A stretch of DNA of 64,000 nucleotides from Candidatus Nanopelagicales bacterium (GCA_037045355.1 JBAOHO010000012.1:318324-382323); one strand, 5' to 3'; counted from the stretch's first letter, positions 36,343-45,831 are shown. Notes: generated by a model not told the origin, from the letters alone. Numbers and translations are program-made.

Positions 36343-38630
36343 GTTGTCTCCTCGGACACTGGAAGCCTAAGTCGGAATGTACTGCCCTTGCCCAACTCCG
36401 ACTCTACGGAGATGTCCCCGCCCATCGCACGGGCCAACTCCCGTGAGATGAACAACCCCAGCCCGCTGCCCCCGGTTGTCATGGTCATCGGATCCTCGAC
36501 GCGGTAAAAGCGTTCGAAGACTCGCTCCAAGGCGTCTGCCGGGATTCCGCGACCATGGTCGGTGACAGCGACGACAGCCCACGGCTGTCCGTCCGTGCGC
36601 CCGTACTCCACCTGGATGGCCGCGTCGTCGGGGGAGTACTTGCCGGCGTTGCCGATCAGGTTGGACAGACACTGCACCGCCCGCCCTCGGTCGCACCGTA
36701 CGGTGACATCGGTGCCCACGATCTGCACTCGCTTCGCCAGATTCGGGAACGTGTCCATGGTCTCCTCGATCAGGTCGGACAGATCCGCGTCAGTCAGGTC
36801 GACGTCGAGTCGGGTCTCGTCGATCTCGGAGACTCGCGAGGCCAGGAGTAGGTCATCGACGAGGCGGGACAGGTGGTTGGCTCGTTCCTCGATCGTCTCC
36901 AGCACCGTCGATCGCTTCTCCGGCGTCATGCGCTCCCATCGAGTGGCCAGTAGGCGGGCGTAGCCCTTGATCGGTGTGATGGGGGTTCGCAGTTCATGGG
37001 ACACGGTGGCGATGAAGTCGGACTTCATCCGCTCCACGCGACGCTGCTGGGTCACGTCGCGGACGGTCATCACGGACAGTTGGGCCTCATCGTCCAGCGG
37101 CACGACTGCGACGTTGAGTTCGCGAAGCTCGTCATCGGTCCGGGTGATGGTCACGAACCGGCCCTCGGCCCCGGTGTCACTGCCTCGCAGCTCAGCCAAG
37201 ACCTGCAGACCCTCCAACTCGGCGACTGCCGCGGGATCCTGTGCAACCGACTGCGAGACGCCGGTGATGAACTCCATCGCCGGGCTCCACAGCACCACAC
37301 TGCCAACTCCGTCGAACACCGCGATGCCATCGTTGGCGTTGTCGACAACGGCAGTGAGTTTGGCGGTCTCACCGCGGAGATCGGCGAGGAGTTGACTCGC
37401 CCGGATCGCGCTGGATAGGGAACCGGCGAGACTCGTCAGGACGGGAGCGTCTTCGCCCTTGAGAGCCCAGGAGTTCCGACCACCACGGGCCCAGGGCATC
37501 CGCCGTTCAAGACCCGAGAGTCCCGAGGATGCTCCGAGAGCGAGTGCGGCGGCCTCATGCTCACCAAGGTCCAAAGTGATGACTACGCCGTCGCGCCATC
37601 CCGTCGGCACCAAGGCGGCGGTGATCGGGCGAGCAGTGCGGTCAGCGGTGGCTGCCAACTGCAGTTCTGTGGGCTGAGCCGGTGAGCTCGAGACTTCACC
37701 TGCGTCTCGCGAGCCGAGGTAGCTCATTGCTCCGACGACGATCAGAACATCTTCGGCACCGAAGACGCGACGCACGGAGTCCGCTGCGGTCCGGGTCAAC
37801 TGGACCGGATCCTGGGGCATGGAGAGAGTGTTGGACAACGCGACCATGTACCGAAGGCGCTCGACAGCTTCACTGCGGCGTTGTGCTGCCTGGTAAACGA
37901 ACCAAAGGACCGCTGTGGGGACAACCGTGAACACGGTCAGCGTGGGTGCCACCGGGATGAGTGCCACGAAACTCGCCGCCACGCTGACTGACAGGAATGC
38001 AACGATGAGGGTAGGGATCCATTGACCCTTGTCGGTCAGGAATTCCCGGATCGGGATGTTCTCAGCTACCTGGAGTATCCAACTGAGTAGGAGCATGTTG
38101 ATCGTGCCCCAAATGAGTGCCGCGACGAAGAGAGCGACGATGGACTGGGCGCTGAAGAGATCGCCGTGATCGGCCAGCGCCCAGTAGCTGACGAATAGCG
38201 CGCTCGTGGCGATTCCGTAGGACCCGGCATTGAACAGTCGCTTGATGGGCGGCCGACGCAGGATCCACTCGGCGATGATCGTGCCGGCCACGAGCAACGG
38301 CAGGGCGACGCTGGGAGTGAAAAGCAGCAGAGCCCCTATCATGACGAACTCGAAGTACGTCAGTTCCTCGAATCCGTCGCCGTGACGAACAGGGAAAAAC
38401 ATCAACTCAGAGACAACGGCGACGATCAGCAGGGCCGCGACCAGTGGAGTCTGATCCCATCTGATGAGGCCATCGGGAGTGGGGTGCGCCTCGAACCAGA
38501 CCAGGGCACCAGCCACGGACAGAACCCCCGCCACCACCACGCCAAGCACCAAGGCGCGAGACGAACGCACTCGGTGACTCGAGGGTGAGGGCGCAGGAAC
38601 CTGCAGACCCATTTGGGGAGTCTGGGTCAT
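36339..38630 (-). CDS. Membrane sensor histidine kinase (GAF/PAS-HisKA-HATPase)
   Basis: 763 residues from ATG 38630. Six or seven membrane helices lie at ~25-250, with an aromatic and Pro pattern similar to MASE-type sensory modules. A GAF-like domain follows at ~270-400 and a PAS domain at ~405-515 (NANDGIAVFDGVGSVVLWS). The DHp helix carries His545 in TVSHELRTPITPIKGY. The ATPase domain shows NLIGNAGKYS (N box), DHGRGIP and GSGLGLFISREL (G boxes). It should autophosphorylate His545 and pass the phosphate to the coupled receiver protein. The signal is unknown. A secreted protease gene ends 19 bases upstream, on the same strand. Confidence 0.92.
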   Translation of the reverse strand: MTQTPQMGLQVPAPSPSSHRVRSSRALVLGVVVAGVLSVAGALVWFEAHPTPDGLIRWDQTPLVAALLIVAVVSELMFFPVRHGDGFEELTYFEFVMIGALLLFTPSVALPLLVAGTIIAEWILRRPPIKRLFNAGSYGIATSALFVSYWALADHGDLFSAQSIVALFVAALIWGTINMLLLSWILQVAENIPIREFLTDKGQWIPTLIVAFLSVSVAASFVALIPVAPTLTVFTVVPTAVLWFVYQAAQRRSEAVERLRYMVALSNTLSMPQDPVQLTRTAADSVRRVFGAEDVLIVVGAMSYLGSRDAGEVSSSPAQPTELQLAATADRTARPITAALVPTGWRDGVVITLDLGEHEAAALALGASSGLSGLERRMPWARGGRNSWALKGEDAPVLTSLAGSLSSAIRASQLLADLRGETAKLTAVVDNANDGIAVFDGVGSVVLWSPAMEFITGVSQSVAQDPAAVAELEGLQVLAELRGSDTGAEGRFVTITRTDDELRELNVAVVPLDDEAQLSVMTVRDVTQQRRVERMKSDFIATVSHELRTPITPIKGYARLLATRWERMTPEKRSTVLETIEERANHLSRLVDDLLLASRVSEIDETRLDVDLTDADLSDLIEETMDTFPNLAKRVQIVGTDVTVRCDRGRAVQCLSNLIGNAGKYSPDDAAIQVEYGRTDGQPWAVVAVTDHGRGIPADALERVFERFYRVEDPMTMTTGGSGLGLFISRELARAMGGDISVESELGKGSTFRLRLPVSEETT

Positions 38631-38649
38631 CTGGCCTCCGGGCTGGGTG

Positions 38650-40635
38650 TTACCGACCCCAGCCTGTCACGGCCCAGCGGCGTCCGGTCCAGATTTCGGT
38701 GGCCCAGCGGCGTCCGTCCCATGTGAAGTCGGCCCAGCGGCGTCCGGTCCAGGCTTCGGTGGCCCAGCGGCGTCCGTCCCATGTGAAGTCGGCCCAGCGG
38801 CGTCCGGCCCAAGCTTCGGTGGCCCAGCGGCGTCCTACCCAATCACTGGTGGCCCAGCGACGTCCGCCCCACTGCAACTCGGCCCAGCGGCGTCCGGTCC
38901 AGCCATCGGTGGCCCAGCGGCGCCCCTGCCAGTCCTCCGACCAGAGCTTTCCGATGTCGTCAGCCGACACCCGGGTCGTCCATGCGAAGGCGAGCCAGTC
39001 GGAACCCGCCCAGCGACGACCCTCCCATGCACCGGTCAACCAGGTGTCCTGTGCCCAGCGACGACCCTCCCAATCGATGGTGGCCCAGCGACGTCCGACC
39101 CAATCTTGGTCGGCCCACCGACGTCCGTTCCAGTCCTCGGTGGCCCAGCGCCGGCCGGCCCAGCGGCGTCCGACGAACTCGTCGTCATCGGACGTGAGTC
39201 CCCCGGTCAGGACAGCCAGGGACCAAGCGGTTGCTGCCCAGCGGCGGGTCTGCGGGGTCAGAGCCACCCAGGCCGCAACGACGGCCTTGAGGTCTCCGGC
39301 CTCCCAGGCGGCGGCGAAGGCGGCCCAAGCAGCGGCGTCAGCCTCATCAGGGGCGTAGGCGCCCTTTTCCCAGTCGTACCGCAGCGGCTTGGTGGCGTCC
39401 AGGTCGGTGCCGACGGCGGTGGTCAGATCGAGTTGACCGGAGCCAGCGCCATTGCGCACGGACAGGGAGTCTGAGGTGAAGGCAGTCCCCATGAGAAGAC
39501 GCTTGACGTCGTCAGGCTTGAGTGACTCGCGAGCGCCGAGCAGGGCAGCCGCTGCACCAGTGGTGACGGCGGAGGACATCGAGGTCCCGGTTCCCTTGAA
39601 GTACTTCTCACCGACGACAGCTTCTGGGTTCTCGACGTCGGCCAACGAACCCTCGGCGCGCAGTGAGACCAGGGACACGCCGGGTGCGACGACGTCAGGT
39701 CGCATGATCCCGAACGAGTTGCTCCAGGCTGAGAAGTCCGCGACGGCATCGTCGGCGGGGTCGGTGGTCTTGCGGTCATCGGTGGCACCGACAGCGAGCA
39801 GGGCCGGATCGGCGGCGGGAGAAGTCACGGAGTTGAAGCCGTCGTTACCCGCGGCCACGACCACGGTGACTCCGTCGGCCCACAGCGTTCGCAGCCCGCG
39901 AGTCAGCGGATCGAGGTACGGAGGGAGCGGGCTTCCCGTGGACAGGGCCAGGGACAGTACTTTGACGCTGTCGTCGGTGGCTCGACGATCCGCGACAGCC
40001 TGCAAGCCGGCCAAGACCTTGGACAACGACGTGGTGCCATCGGGAAGTGCCACCTGGACGTCGAGCACCTTGGCGTCGGGAGCGACACCTTGGTAAGCAC
40101 CATCGGAGGATGCACCGTTGCCGGCGATCAGCCCGGCCAGGAAGGTGCCGTGCCCCAGCCCGTCACCGGCTTGCCCGCCGGAGACGTTCACGTGCTCGAC
40201 GTCCACTTCACCGGTGTCGGCGACCCCGGTGTCGACGAGAGCGACCGTCACCCCGGACCCCGTGGCGGAGTCAGGGGTGCGGATCGTCTCGCGGTAAGTG
40301 CTGACCGGAGCTGCGGAGGCTTCGGTCGTACTGCCGTTGAACGTCATCGCCTGGTCGGGGACAGCGACTGTCCCGGCAGGAGGAGGCGTTCCGGCGGGCA
40401 GAGTCACCAGCATGGCGCCGGCGACCGGGAACGATTGCAGGACCTGCCCGCCGGAGTGGGTGACATCGGCGGATACGGCGGACAGGTTTTCCCCTGCAAC
40501 TGAAAGGAGGTAGCGGTTTTGCGGGTCCGATCCGGACGCGGAGGCCGCGGCCAGGAACGGTGTGACCAGCGCAACAGAAGCAACCCCAGCGAGTAGTCGC
40601 TTGCTGAGGATGCTGCCCCAAGGCTTTGTCCTCAT
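38650..40635 (-). CDS. Secreted subtilisin-like serine protease with GRRWA repeats
   Basis: I chose ATG 40635 (MRTKPWGSILSKRLLAG; 661 residues). A signal peptide ends near ASASG (~residue 34). A pro-region (~35-120) precedes the S8 domain. The triad is Asp135 (ALVDTGV), His162 (GLGHGTFLAG) and Ser352 (GTSMSSA), with Asn of AAGNDG as the oxyanion residue. From ~residue 488 to the end are fifteen copies of GRRWA in a W.GRRWA(T/D)xxW pattern, with about 10 residues per unit. The tail is highly basic and Trp-rich and could bind cell wall or polyphosphate-type polyanions; that is a guess. The two most similar 60-bp blocks (38701 and 38761) differ by only a few bases. No LPXTG anchor is seen. Confidence 0.9.
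   Translation of the reverse strand: MRTKPWGSILSKRLLAGVASVALVTPFLAAASASGSDPQNRYLLSVAGENLSAVSADVTHSGGQVLQSFPVAGAMLVTLPAGTPPPAGTVAVPDQAMTFNGSTTEASAAPVSTYRETIRTPDSATGSGVTVALVDTGVADTGEVDVEHVNVSGGQAGDGLGHGTFLAGLIAGNGASSDGAYQGVAPDAKVLDVQVALPDGTTSLSKVLAGLQAVADRRATDDSVKVLSLALSTGSPLPPYLDPLTRGLRTLWADGVTVVVAAGNDGFNSVTSPAADPALLAVGATDDRKTTDPADDAVADFSAWSNSFGIMRPDVVAPGVSLVSLRAEGSLADVENPEAVVGEKYFKGTGTSMSSAVTTGAAAALLGARESLKPDDVKRLLMGTAFTSDSLSVRNGAGSGQLDLTTAVGTDLDATKPLRYDWEKGAYAPDEADAAAWAAFAAAWEAGDLKAVVAAWVALTPQTRRWAATAWSLAVLTGGLTSDDDEFVGRRWAGRRWATEDWNGRRWADQDWVGRRWATIDWEGRRWAQDTWLTGAWEGRRWAGSDWLAFAWTTRVSADDIGKLWSEDWQGRRWATDGWTGRRWAELQWGGRRWATSDWVGRRWATEAWAGRRWADFTWDGRRWATEAWTGRRWADFTWDGRRWATEIWTGRRWAVTGWGR
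38656..39174 (-). repeat. Coding repeat array (GRRWA units) of the protease
   Basis: Fifteen copies of the motif, most spaced 30 bp apart, on the coding strand. Higher-order 60-bp units at 38701-38760 and 38761-38820 are nearly identical, indicating recent duplication. Copies near 38930-39050 are interrupted by a unique 26-residue insert. Confidence 0.9.
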
Positions 40636-40714
40636 GGCTGCCTCCGCACTCCGCACTCTTCCAAGATGAGGATCGGAAGGCCGGGTGGCCACATAAATGG
40701 GCCGATCGGGTGAA

Positions 40715-42256
40715 TCAACTCGTCAGGGATGCCGCTGCGGGCCGCTCAGTCCCGGTTTCAGTGACTGAGTGGGTTCCGGCGTCTGAGCGGCTTCCGTTGC
40801 CTCTGCCGGTTCCGGCGCCTGAGCTGGATCCGACGGTCGATCGGGTACCGGAGGCCGCGCGGACTGTGTCCCGGCCGGCGGCCTTGGCCTCGTAGAGTGC
40901 GACGTCCGCCCGCGCGATGACCTCGTCAAGGTCGCCGTCACCGGCGGCGACGCCGATACTCACCGACAGATGGCCCGCAGGCGCGATGGCCGTGCAGTCC
41001 AGGGTGGCGACCGACGTGCGGATCCGGGCGGCCACGGCCTGGGCGACTCCGCAGTCGGCTCCGTCGAGCAGCAGCAGGAACTCGTCTCCGCCGTAACGGA
41101 CCAAGAGGTCATGGGGCCGGATCTGCGACCGGATCACCTCGGCCACGAGTCGCAGGACGGCGTCTCCGGAACGGTGCCCGACCTGGTCGTTGATCTGCTT
41201 GAAGTAGTCGAGGTCGATCATGAGCGCAGCGAACGGGTGCCGGGTGGTCCACTGCGCCAGGGCCCGCCGATTTCCCACGCCCGTGAGCGGATCGCGGCGC
41301 ACATCAGCGCGCAGCTGGGAGTTGGTCAGTATCGAGTCGCGCATGGACAGAACTCGCCGCATCGCCGTAGCGAGCGGACGACGCAAGGAATCGATCATCC
41401 GCCGGACGTCGGGGTCTTCGACCACGTGGGCAGATTCCGAGGCGAATCGGAGGTCGAGGGTGATCGGAGCAGGGTCGGGCAACACCACCCGCACGGTCCG
41501 GCTGGTATCAGGTGGCAACTGAGCGACGACCCTGCCACGGATTCCCCCCCGACCCCCCAGTTCGAACCAGGTTCCCTGGTCCTGCACGTAGGTTCGGACG
41601 GCGGTGATGCGGCCGACCGGAGCGAGGGCTGCCAACGCCCTCCCCTCCAAGGCGATGGGTGCCAGCGTCGTGAGCAGCACGTCCTCCAGATTGGCCCGCA
41701 CAGACTCCAGGTGCGCCGGCAGCCGATGATCGTCCCCGGGATCGGTTCGGGCCCCGAACACCACGCCTGATTGCACATCGCGCAGCACGCATGTCGGATC
41801 CAGACCCACACCCGTTTCGGCCACCAGACACCGCGCACCGATGTCCAACCGTCCACCTGGCGGCAGAATTTCGATGGGTAGCCGGGTGCCGTAGTGCGAC
41901 AACACCGGAAGCAGATCTGGGGTGGTCACGACCACCGCCTGCGAACCGAAGGACGCCTCCACCAGCGGCAGTGCCCCCAGCGTCGCCGGGTAGGCGTCAT
42001 GTCCGAACACCCAGCGGATGTCCAAGTCCGCTCGCACCCGCGCGATCGCACCCAGCAAACCCGGCCAGGTCACAGATGAGCCGGGATCGATCAGCAGTGA
42101 ACCGTTCGCGCCCACCAGTAGGTAGGCCACCACGGGACTCAGGTCCTGGCAGACAGCAGTGAATCTCCAGGTGCAGTCGTCAACTGCGGTGGCATCGACA
42201 TCGACGGCCCGAGCGTCGGCACCGAGCAGGAATGCTCGTCCGTGCGACATGGCCAT
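40715..42256 (-). CDS. Metallo-beta-lactamase-fold / GGDEF fusion, predicted diguanylate cyclase
   Basis: I chose ATG 42256, seven bases after GGGGAGCAG; 513 residues. The N-terminal ~250 residues look like the MBL-fold oxygen-binding (ODP/flavodiiron-like) domain: VAYLLVGANGSLLIDPGSS, then WVFGHDAYPATLGALPL, TTPDLLPVLSHYG and LPPGGRLDIGARCLV. The usual HxHxDH metal motif is missing; only one His-Asp (GHD) remains. A ~100-residue linker precedes a GGDEF domain (~335-490) with YGGDEF and an I-site RPHD. The last ~40 residues are Ser/Gly/Thr repeats. It should make c-di-GMP under control of a diverged MBL domain, whose ligand is unknown. It is divergent from the MenJ-like gene. Confidence 0.8.
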   Translation of the reverse strand: MAMSHGRAFLLGADARAVDVDATAVDDCTWRFTAVCQDLSPVVAYLLVGANGSLLIDPGSSVTWPGLLGAIARVRADLDIRWVFGHDAYPATLGALPLVEASFGSQAVVVTTPDLLPVLSHYGTRLPIEILPPGGRLDIGARCLVAETGVGLDPTCVLRDVQSGVVFGARTDPGDDHRLPAHLESVRANLEDVLLTTLAPIALEGRALAALAPVGRITAVRTYVQDQGTWFELGGRGGIRGRVVAQLPPDTSRTVRVVLPDPAPITLDLRFASESAHVVEDPDVRRMIDSLRRPLATAMRRVLSMRDSILTNSQLRADVRRDPLTGVGNRRALAQWTTRHPFAALMIDLDYFKQINDQVGHRSGDAVLRLVAEVIRSQIRPHDLLVRYGGDEFLLLLDGADCGVAQAVAARIRTSVATLDCTAIAPAGHLSVSIGVAAGDGDLDEVIARADVALYEAKAAGRDTVRAASGTRSTVGSSSGAGTGRGNGSRSDAGTHSVTETGTERPAAASLTS

Positions 42257-42501
42257 TGTCTGCTCCCCGCGCTGCACTGCTCGTGACCGGGATATCGGTC
42301 ACGGGGGGACGCGACCGTAGCGGCACGTCCTGCGGCTCTGCCATTCGGGTGACCTCTCTTCCCATAAGGGTGACCACGCGGGGATCGGATTGCCGGGAAT
42401 CCGGTGCCCTCCCGTCGCGCCGCGCCGGCCGCCTCCGGAAACGTTGGGGGACGGTTCCCGCCGATTCGTCCCGCGCCGTGCTTGCCGGGACAATAGGCGC
42501 G

Positions 42502-43740
42502 ATGAAACCACTTGACACGGACGTCCTCGTCATCGGCGCAGGCCCGACAGGTTCTGCTGCGGCTGCATGGTCGGCGCGGGCCGGACTCGATGTGCTCGTC
42601 ATCGATTCGCAGGACTTCCCCCGTGACAAGGCGTGCGGCGACGGACTCACGCCGCGGGCCATCGCCGAACTGACTCGGATCGGTATGGCTCCCTGGCTGT
42701 CCCACCGCCCCCGCAACTGGGGATTGCGCGCAGCCGGCTTCGGTCAGGTCTGGCACCTGCCGTGGCCCGGTGGTTCGATGCCGTCACACGGAAGCGCTGC
42801 GGCCAGGGTCGAGTTGGATGCCGAGGTCCTGGCGGTAGCTCGCGACAGTGGCGCCCGATTCGTCGGCGGACTCAAAGTGGCCGACATGAAGCCGGATAGC
42901 ACTGGGCGGATCCGTGAAGTGACAGCTGCGGACGGGACTGTGATCGCGTGCCGACGGGTGGTAGTCGCGGATGGAGCCCGTTCCCCAGTGGGACGCCTCC
43001 TGCGCCGCCAGTGGCATCAGGAGACGGTCTTCGGAGTCGCTGCCCGGGCCTACGTCGACAGTGATCGCGCTGACGACCCGTGGATCTCCTCTCATCTGGA
43101 ACTACGGGGTGACGCAGGAGAACTGCTCAGCGGATACGGCTGGATCTTCCCCCTCGGCAATGGGCAAGTGAACCTGGGCGTGGGTACGTTGGCCACCGAT
43201 CGCCGACCGGCGGCGGTCAATCTGCGCCGGCTCATCGCCCACTACCACCGCAGCCAAAGCGATCCGTGGGAACTGACTTCCGGTCCACGGAAGGTCAAGT
43301 CGGCACTGCTTCCCATGGGCGGAGCGGTGTCAGGGGTTGCCGGCCCCAACTGGGTGTTGGCGGGGGACGCTGCTGGCTGTGTCAACCCCCTCAACGGCGA
43401 AGGCATCGACTACGGGTTGGAGACGGGTCGGCTGGCCGCGGAACTGCTGGCGTCGAGTCACGAGTCCACCGATCTCTCAGGGTCTTGGGTCGACACCTTG
43501 ACCACTCGGTACGGGCCTGCGTTCTCCGCCGCGCGGCGCCTGGCGGGCCTGCTCACCGCGCCGGAGTTCCTGCGCACCGCGGGCCCCGTGGGGATGCGGT
43601 CCCGGCCCTTGATGACAGTGGCCCTGAGGGTCATGGGCAATCTGGTGACGCCGGAGGACACCGATGCCGTGGCACGACTGTGGCGGGGGCTCGGCGCCAC
43701 TTCGCTGAGGCTCGACCACAGACCCCCGTTCGCGGCCTGA
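42502..43740 (+). CDS. Geranylgeranyl-reductase-family FAD oxidoreductase (MenJ-like)
   Basis: 412 residues from ATG 42502. The Rossmann motif VLVIGAGPTGSAAAAWSARAG (FAD ADP site; residues ~8-28) is followed by FPRDKACGDGLTPRAI, the family's conserved Cys-Gly-Asp-Gly, and GWIFPLGNGQVNLGVG. The second FAD motif is VLAGDAAGCVNPLNGEGIDYGLETG, quoted as residues ~290-314. Length and motifs match actinobacterial MenJ, which reduces one double bond of the menaquinone isoprenoid tail. Other geranylgeranyl reductases (phytoene or archaeal-lipid type) are less likely here. It is a peripheral membrane enzyme. The 245-base region upstream is shared with the MBL-GGDEF gene. Confidence 0.83.
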   Translation: MKPLDTDVLVIGAGPTGSAAAAWSARAGLDVLVIDSQDFPRDKACGDGLTPRAIAELTRIGMAPWLSHRPRNWGLRAAGFGQVWHLPWPGGSMPSHGSAAARVELDAEVLAVARDSGARFVGGLKVADMKPDSTGRIREVTAADGTVIACRRVVVADGARSPVGRLLRRQWHQETVFGVAARAYVDSDRADDPWISSHLELRGDAGELLSGYGWIFPLGNGQVNLGVGTLATDRRPAAVNLRRLIAHYHRSQSDPWELTSGPRKVKSALLPMGGAVSGVAGPNWVLAGDAAGCVNPLNGEGIDYGLETGRLAAELLASSHESTDLSGSWVDTLTTRYGPAFSAARRLAGLLTAPEFLRTAGPVGMRSRPLMTVALRVMGNLVTPEDTDAVARLWRGLGATSLRLDHRPPFAA

Positions 43741-43821
43741 TCCGGCGCCGTGGAACGGTCGGGTGGGCGCGCCTGAACACCGGGGCTGGCTCGGCCGGAA
43801 ACGCTGAGGCGGTTCGACGAG

Positions 43822-45009
43822 TTACGTCGCCAGGTCCGCGAGCACAGCCGAGACGCTGCGCCCGTACGCATCGGGTGTCGCCGGTGCCGGGATCGACACC
43901 GGGGTCCGATCGCGCAGGTCGATGACCGCGTTCGCCGCGGTGATGGTTGTGGGACTGTCTGCGAGGGTGGCGAACTGCTGCAGGACCCGATCGGCTTGGT
44001 GGGCGGCCGCCCAAGTCTGGGCCACCCGGTCGACCCGCACCCGGTCGGCAAGTCGGAGGATCTCGCGCTTGATGCGGTTTCGCTCGGTCTGGGAGCCCTC
44101 GGGAAGCAGCGACTCCAGAACCGGTCGAGCGACAAATATCCAGCCCAGCACCCAGAACGGCAGATCGCCGGCAATGTGGTGTCCGTGCCAGCGCAGCGCC
44201 TGGGCGGCCACCAGCGCGACGGACTCTTCCGTGATCGGGCCGTCCGGCCAGCCCGCGACGCTGTCGTTGGCCCGTCGGGCGGCGACCTCGGCAGCACGCA
44301 CCAGCCCTGCCTGTTCCGGATCCGCCAGATCTCGGGTCAGGCCCCATACGACGTCACGGGCTGTCCTGGCGTCGGCGGCACCGGTCAGGACCGATATCGC
44401 TGCGCTGTTGCGCAGCAGCGCCCCAGGCACATCCATGCCCCGCAACGGGTAGTCACGGTCGGGGTCGGAACAAGTACACATGTCGGGCATGAGTGAGGCG
44501 CTCACCCGGGCGGCGATTGCTGTGACCAGAGACGCGCAGTCGGTCGTTTGATCCTGACCTTCGGGATCGCGCAGGCGCCGGACTCCCGCCAGTGCATTGC
44601 GCATGTCGTCGTCTGTCATGGCGCGGTAGTCGCTGAGCCAGTAGGGGTTGGGCGGCCCGTACTTGTGTTCGTGGAAGACCTCACCGTCGGCGCGCACCAC
44701 TGGGTGGGCCGAGCTGCTGTCGGACCAGTCCGAGAGGACACCGCCGCGCACGCGCAGGAAACCACCGGAGGGCATAGCGATGTCGTAGTCCGGTTGGGTG
44801 TCGGGCACGAGGCCACCACGAGGCGGACCGACGTAGTGGCCGGGATGGAGGCAGACGTTCGACCACCACAGATTCACCCGCCCTTGGCGTTGGTTCACGT
44901 GAACGTAGTCGTGTCGACCGGTGAAGGCTCCCCAGGGCTGCGGCTGAGGCAGCCAACGACAGACCGCCAGCACATCGGGGTGATCCCGTCCGGCGACCGT
45001 CGCGCTCAT
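43822..45009 (-). CDS. Hypothetical protein, ~395 residues
   Basis: An open frame from ATG 45009 with good actinobacterial codon bias. I do not recognise the family. The N-terminus is Trp-, Pro- and His-rich (VCRWLPQPQPWGAFTG, VNLWWSNVCLHPGHY) and includes a beta-rich part. A Cys cluster (MCTCSDPDRDYPLRGMD) lies near residue 190. The C-terminal ~190 residues are Ala-rich helices. No signal peptide or membrane helix is clear. It is convergent with menJ (81 bases between stops) and divergent from pcm. The second half could be a regulatory or binding helical domain. Confidence 0.6.
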   Translation of the reverse strand: MSATVAGRDHPDVLAVCRWLPQPQPWGAFTGRHDYVHVNQRQGRVNLWWSNVCLHPGHYVGPPRGGLVPDTQPDYDIAMPSGGFLRVRGGVLSDWSDSSSAHPVVRADGEVFHEHKYGPPNPYWLSDYRAMTDDDMRNALAGVRRLRDPEGQDQTTDCASLVTAIAARVSASLMPDMCTCSDPDRDYPLRGMDVPGALLRNSAAISVLTGAADARTARDVVWGLTRDLADPEQAGLVRAAEVAARRANDSVAGWPDGPITEESVALVAAQALRWHGHHIAGDLPFWVLGWIFVARPVLESLLPEGSQTERNRIKREILRLADRVRVDRVAQTWAAAHQADRVLQQFATLADSPTTITAANAVIDLRDRTPVSIPAPATPDAYGRSVSAVLADLAT

Positions 45010-45195
45010 CGCCTGACCTGTGACGTACTCATGGTGTCGTCAGCCTATGTCGCGATCAGCGGTTTCCACTGGACAGGCGCAAAACAACTGCTCCGCGATT
45101 CGGCGGATCCCGGACACCGCCCGACTCGTGATAGCCGATGGGGTGGCGAGCCGACCGCGGGCGCGCTGCCACGTGGGACAAGCGATGATGGAGGG

Positions 45196-45831
45196 GTGGA
45201 TCGCCAGGGGTTGGTCCGGACACTGCGCTTCGACGGAATCGTCGATGAGCGGGTGTTGGCTGCGATGGCGTCGGTGCCGCGTGACCGGTTCGTCGATCCG
45301 CAGTTCCGCGCAGAGGCGTGGGAGAACCACCCGCTCCCGATCGGCGCGGGTCAAACCATCTCGCAGCCCTACGTGGTCGCGTACATGACCGAGAAGTTGG
45401 ACTTGCGGCCGGGTGACCGGGTGCTCGACGTCGGCAGTGGCTGTGGCTACCAAGCGGCGGTGTTGGCTGAGATCGGCTGCCACGTCAGTGGGATCGAACT
45501 GGTGGCCGAGTTGGCGGAGCGAGCCAGGGCGACACTGGGCGAACTGGGCTACAGCATCGATATCGCCATCGGTGACGGCACGGCTGGTCGCCCGGATCGA
45601 GCACCCTTCGACGCGATCCTGGTCGCTGCCGCGGCGGCCGCGGTCCCGCGGGCCCTGCTGGACCAACTCCGGGCCCCGGAGCCGGGAAGGCGCGGCGGTC
45701 GCATGATCCTCCCGCTGGTCGATGCGGACTTCGGCAACGTACAACGGCTGGTGCTCATCACTCGGACTGCTGACGGCTACCACGAGGAAGAACTGCTGGG
45801 AGTTCGTTTCGTGCCGCTGTTGGGCAGTTGA
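45196..45831 (+). CDS. pcm: Protein-L-isoaspartate O-methyltransferase
   Basis: The GTG at 45196 follows GATGGAGGG and gives 211 residues. ENHPLPIGAGQTISQPYVVAYM is the classic Pcm substrate loop. SAM motif I is RVLDVGSGCGYQAAVLAE, with the acidic post-I residue in GIELVAELAERA. Motif III is DAILVAAAAAAVPRALLDQL. It repairs isoaspartyl damage in ageing proteins using S-adenosylmethionine. It is a stand-alone gene; the stop is 24 bases from the convergent GAF-GGDEF gene. Confidence 0.92.
   Translation: MDRQGLVRTLRFDGIVDERVLAAMASVPRDRFVDPQFRAEAWENHPLPIGAGQTISQPYVVAYMTEKLDLRPGDRVLDVGSGCGYQAAVLAEIGCHVSGIELVAELAERARATLGELGYSIDIAIGDGTAGRPDRAPFDAILVAAAAAAVPRALLDQLRAPEPGRRGGRMILPLVDADFGNVQRLVLITRTADGYHEEELLGVRFVPLLGS

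Noticed and set aside
38585..39474. Long plus-strand reading frames with repeated QRRP or GGPAAS patterns
   Set aside because: They are the antisense of the GRRWA repeat array of the protease; their repeats come from the DNA periodicity, and they lack a ribosome site.
42347..42375. Direct repeat GGGTGACC separated by 21 bases in the menJ/GGDEF intergenic region
   Set aside because: Possible regulator half-sites, but 8 bases twice in G+C-rich DNA is weak and no symmetry or match to a known site was seen.
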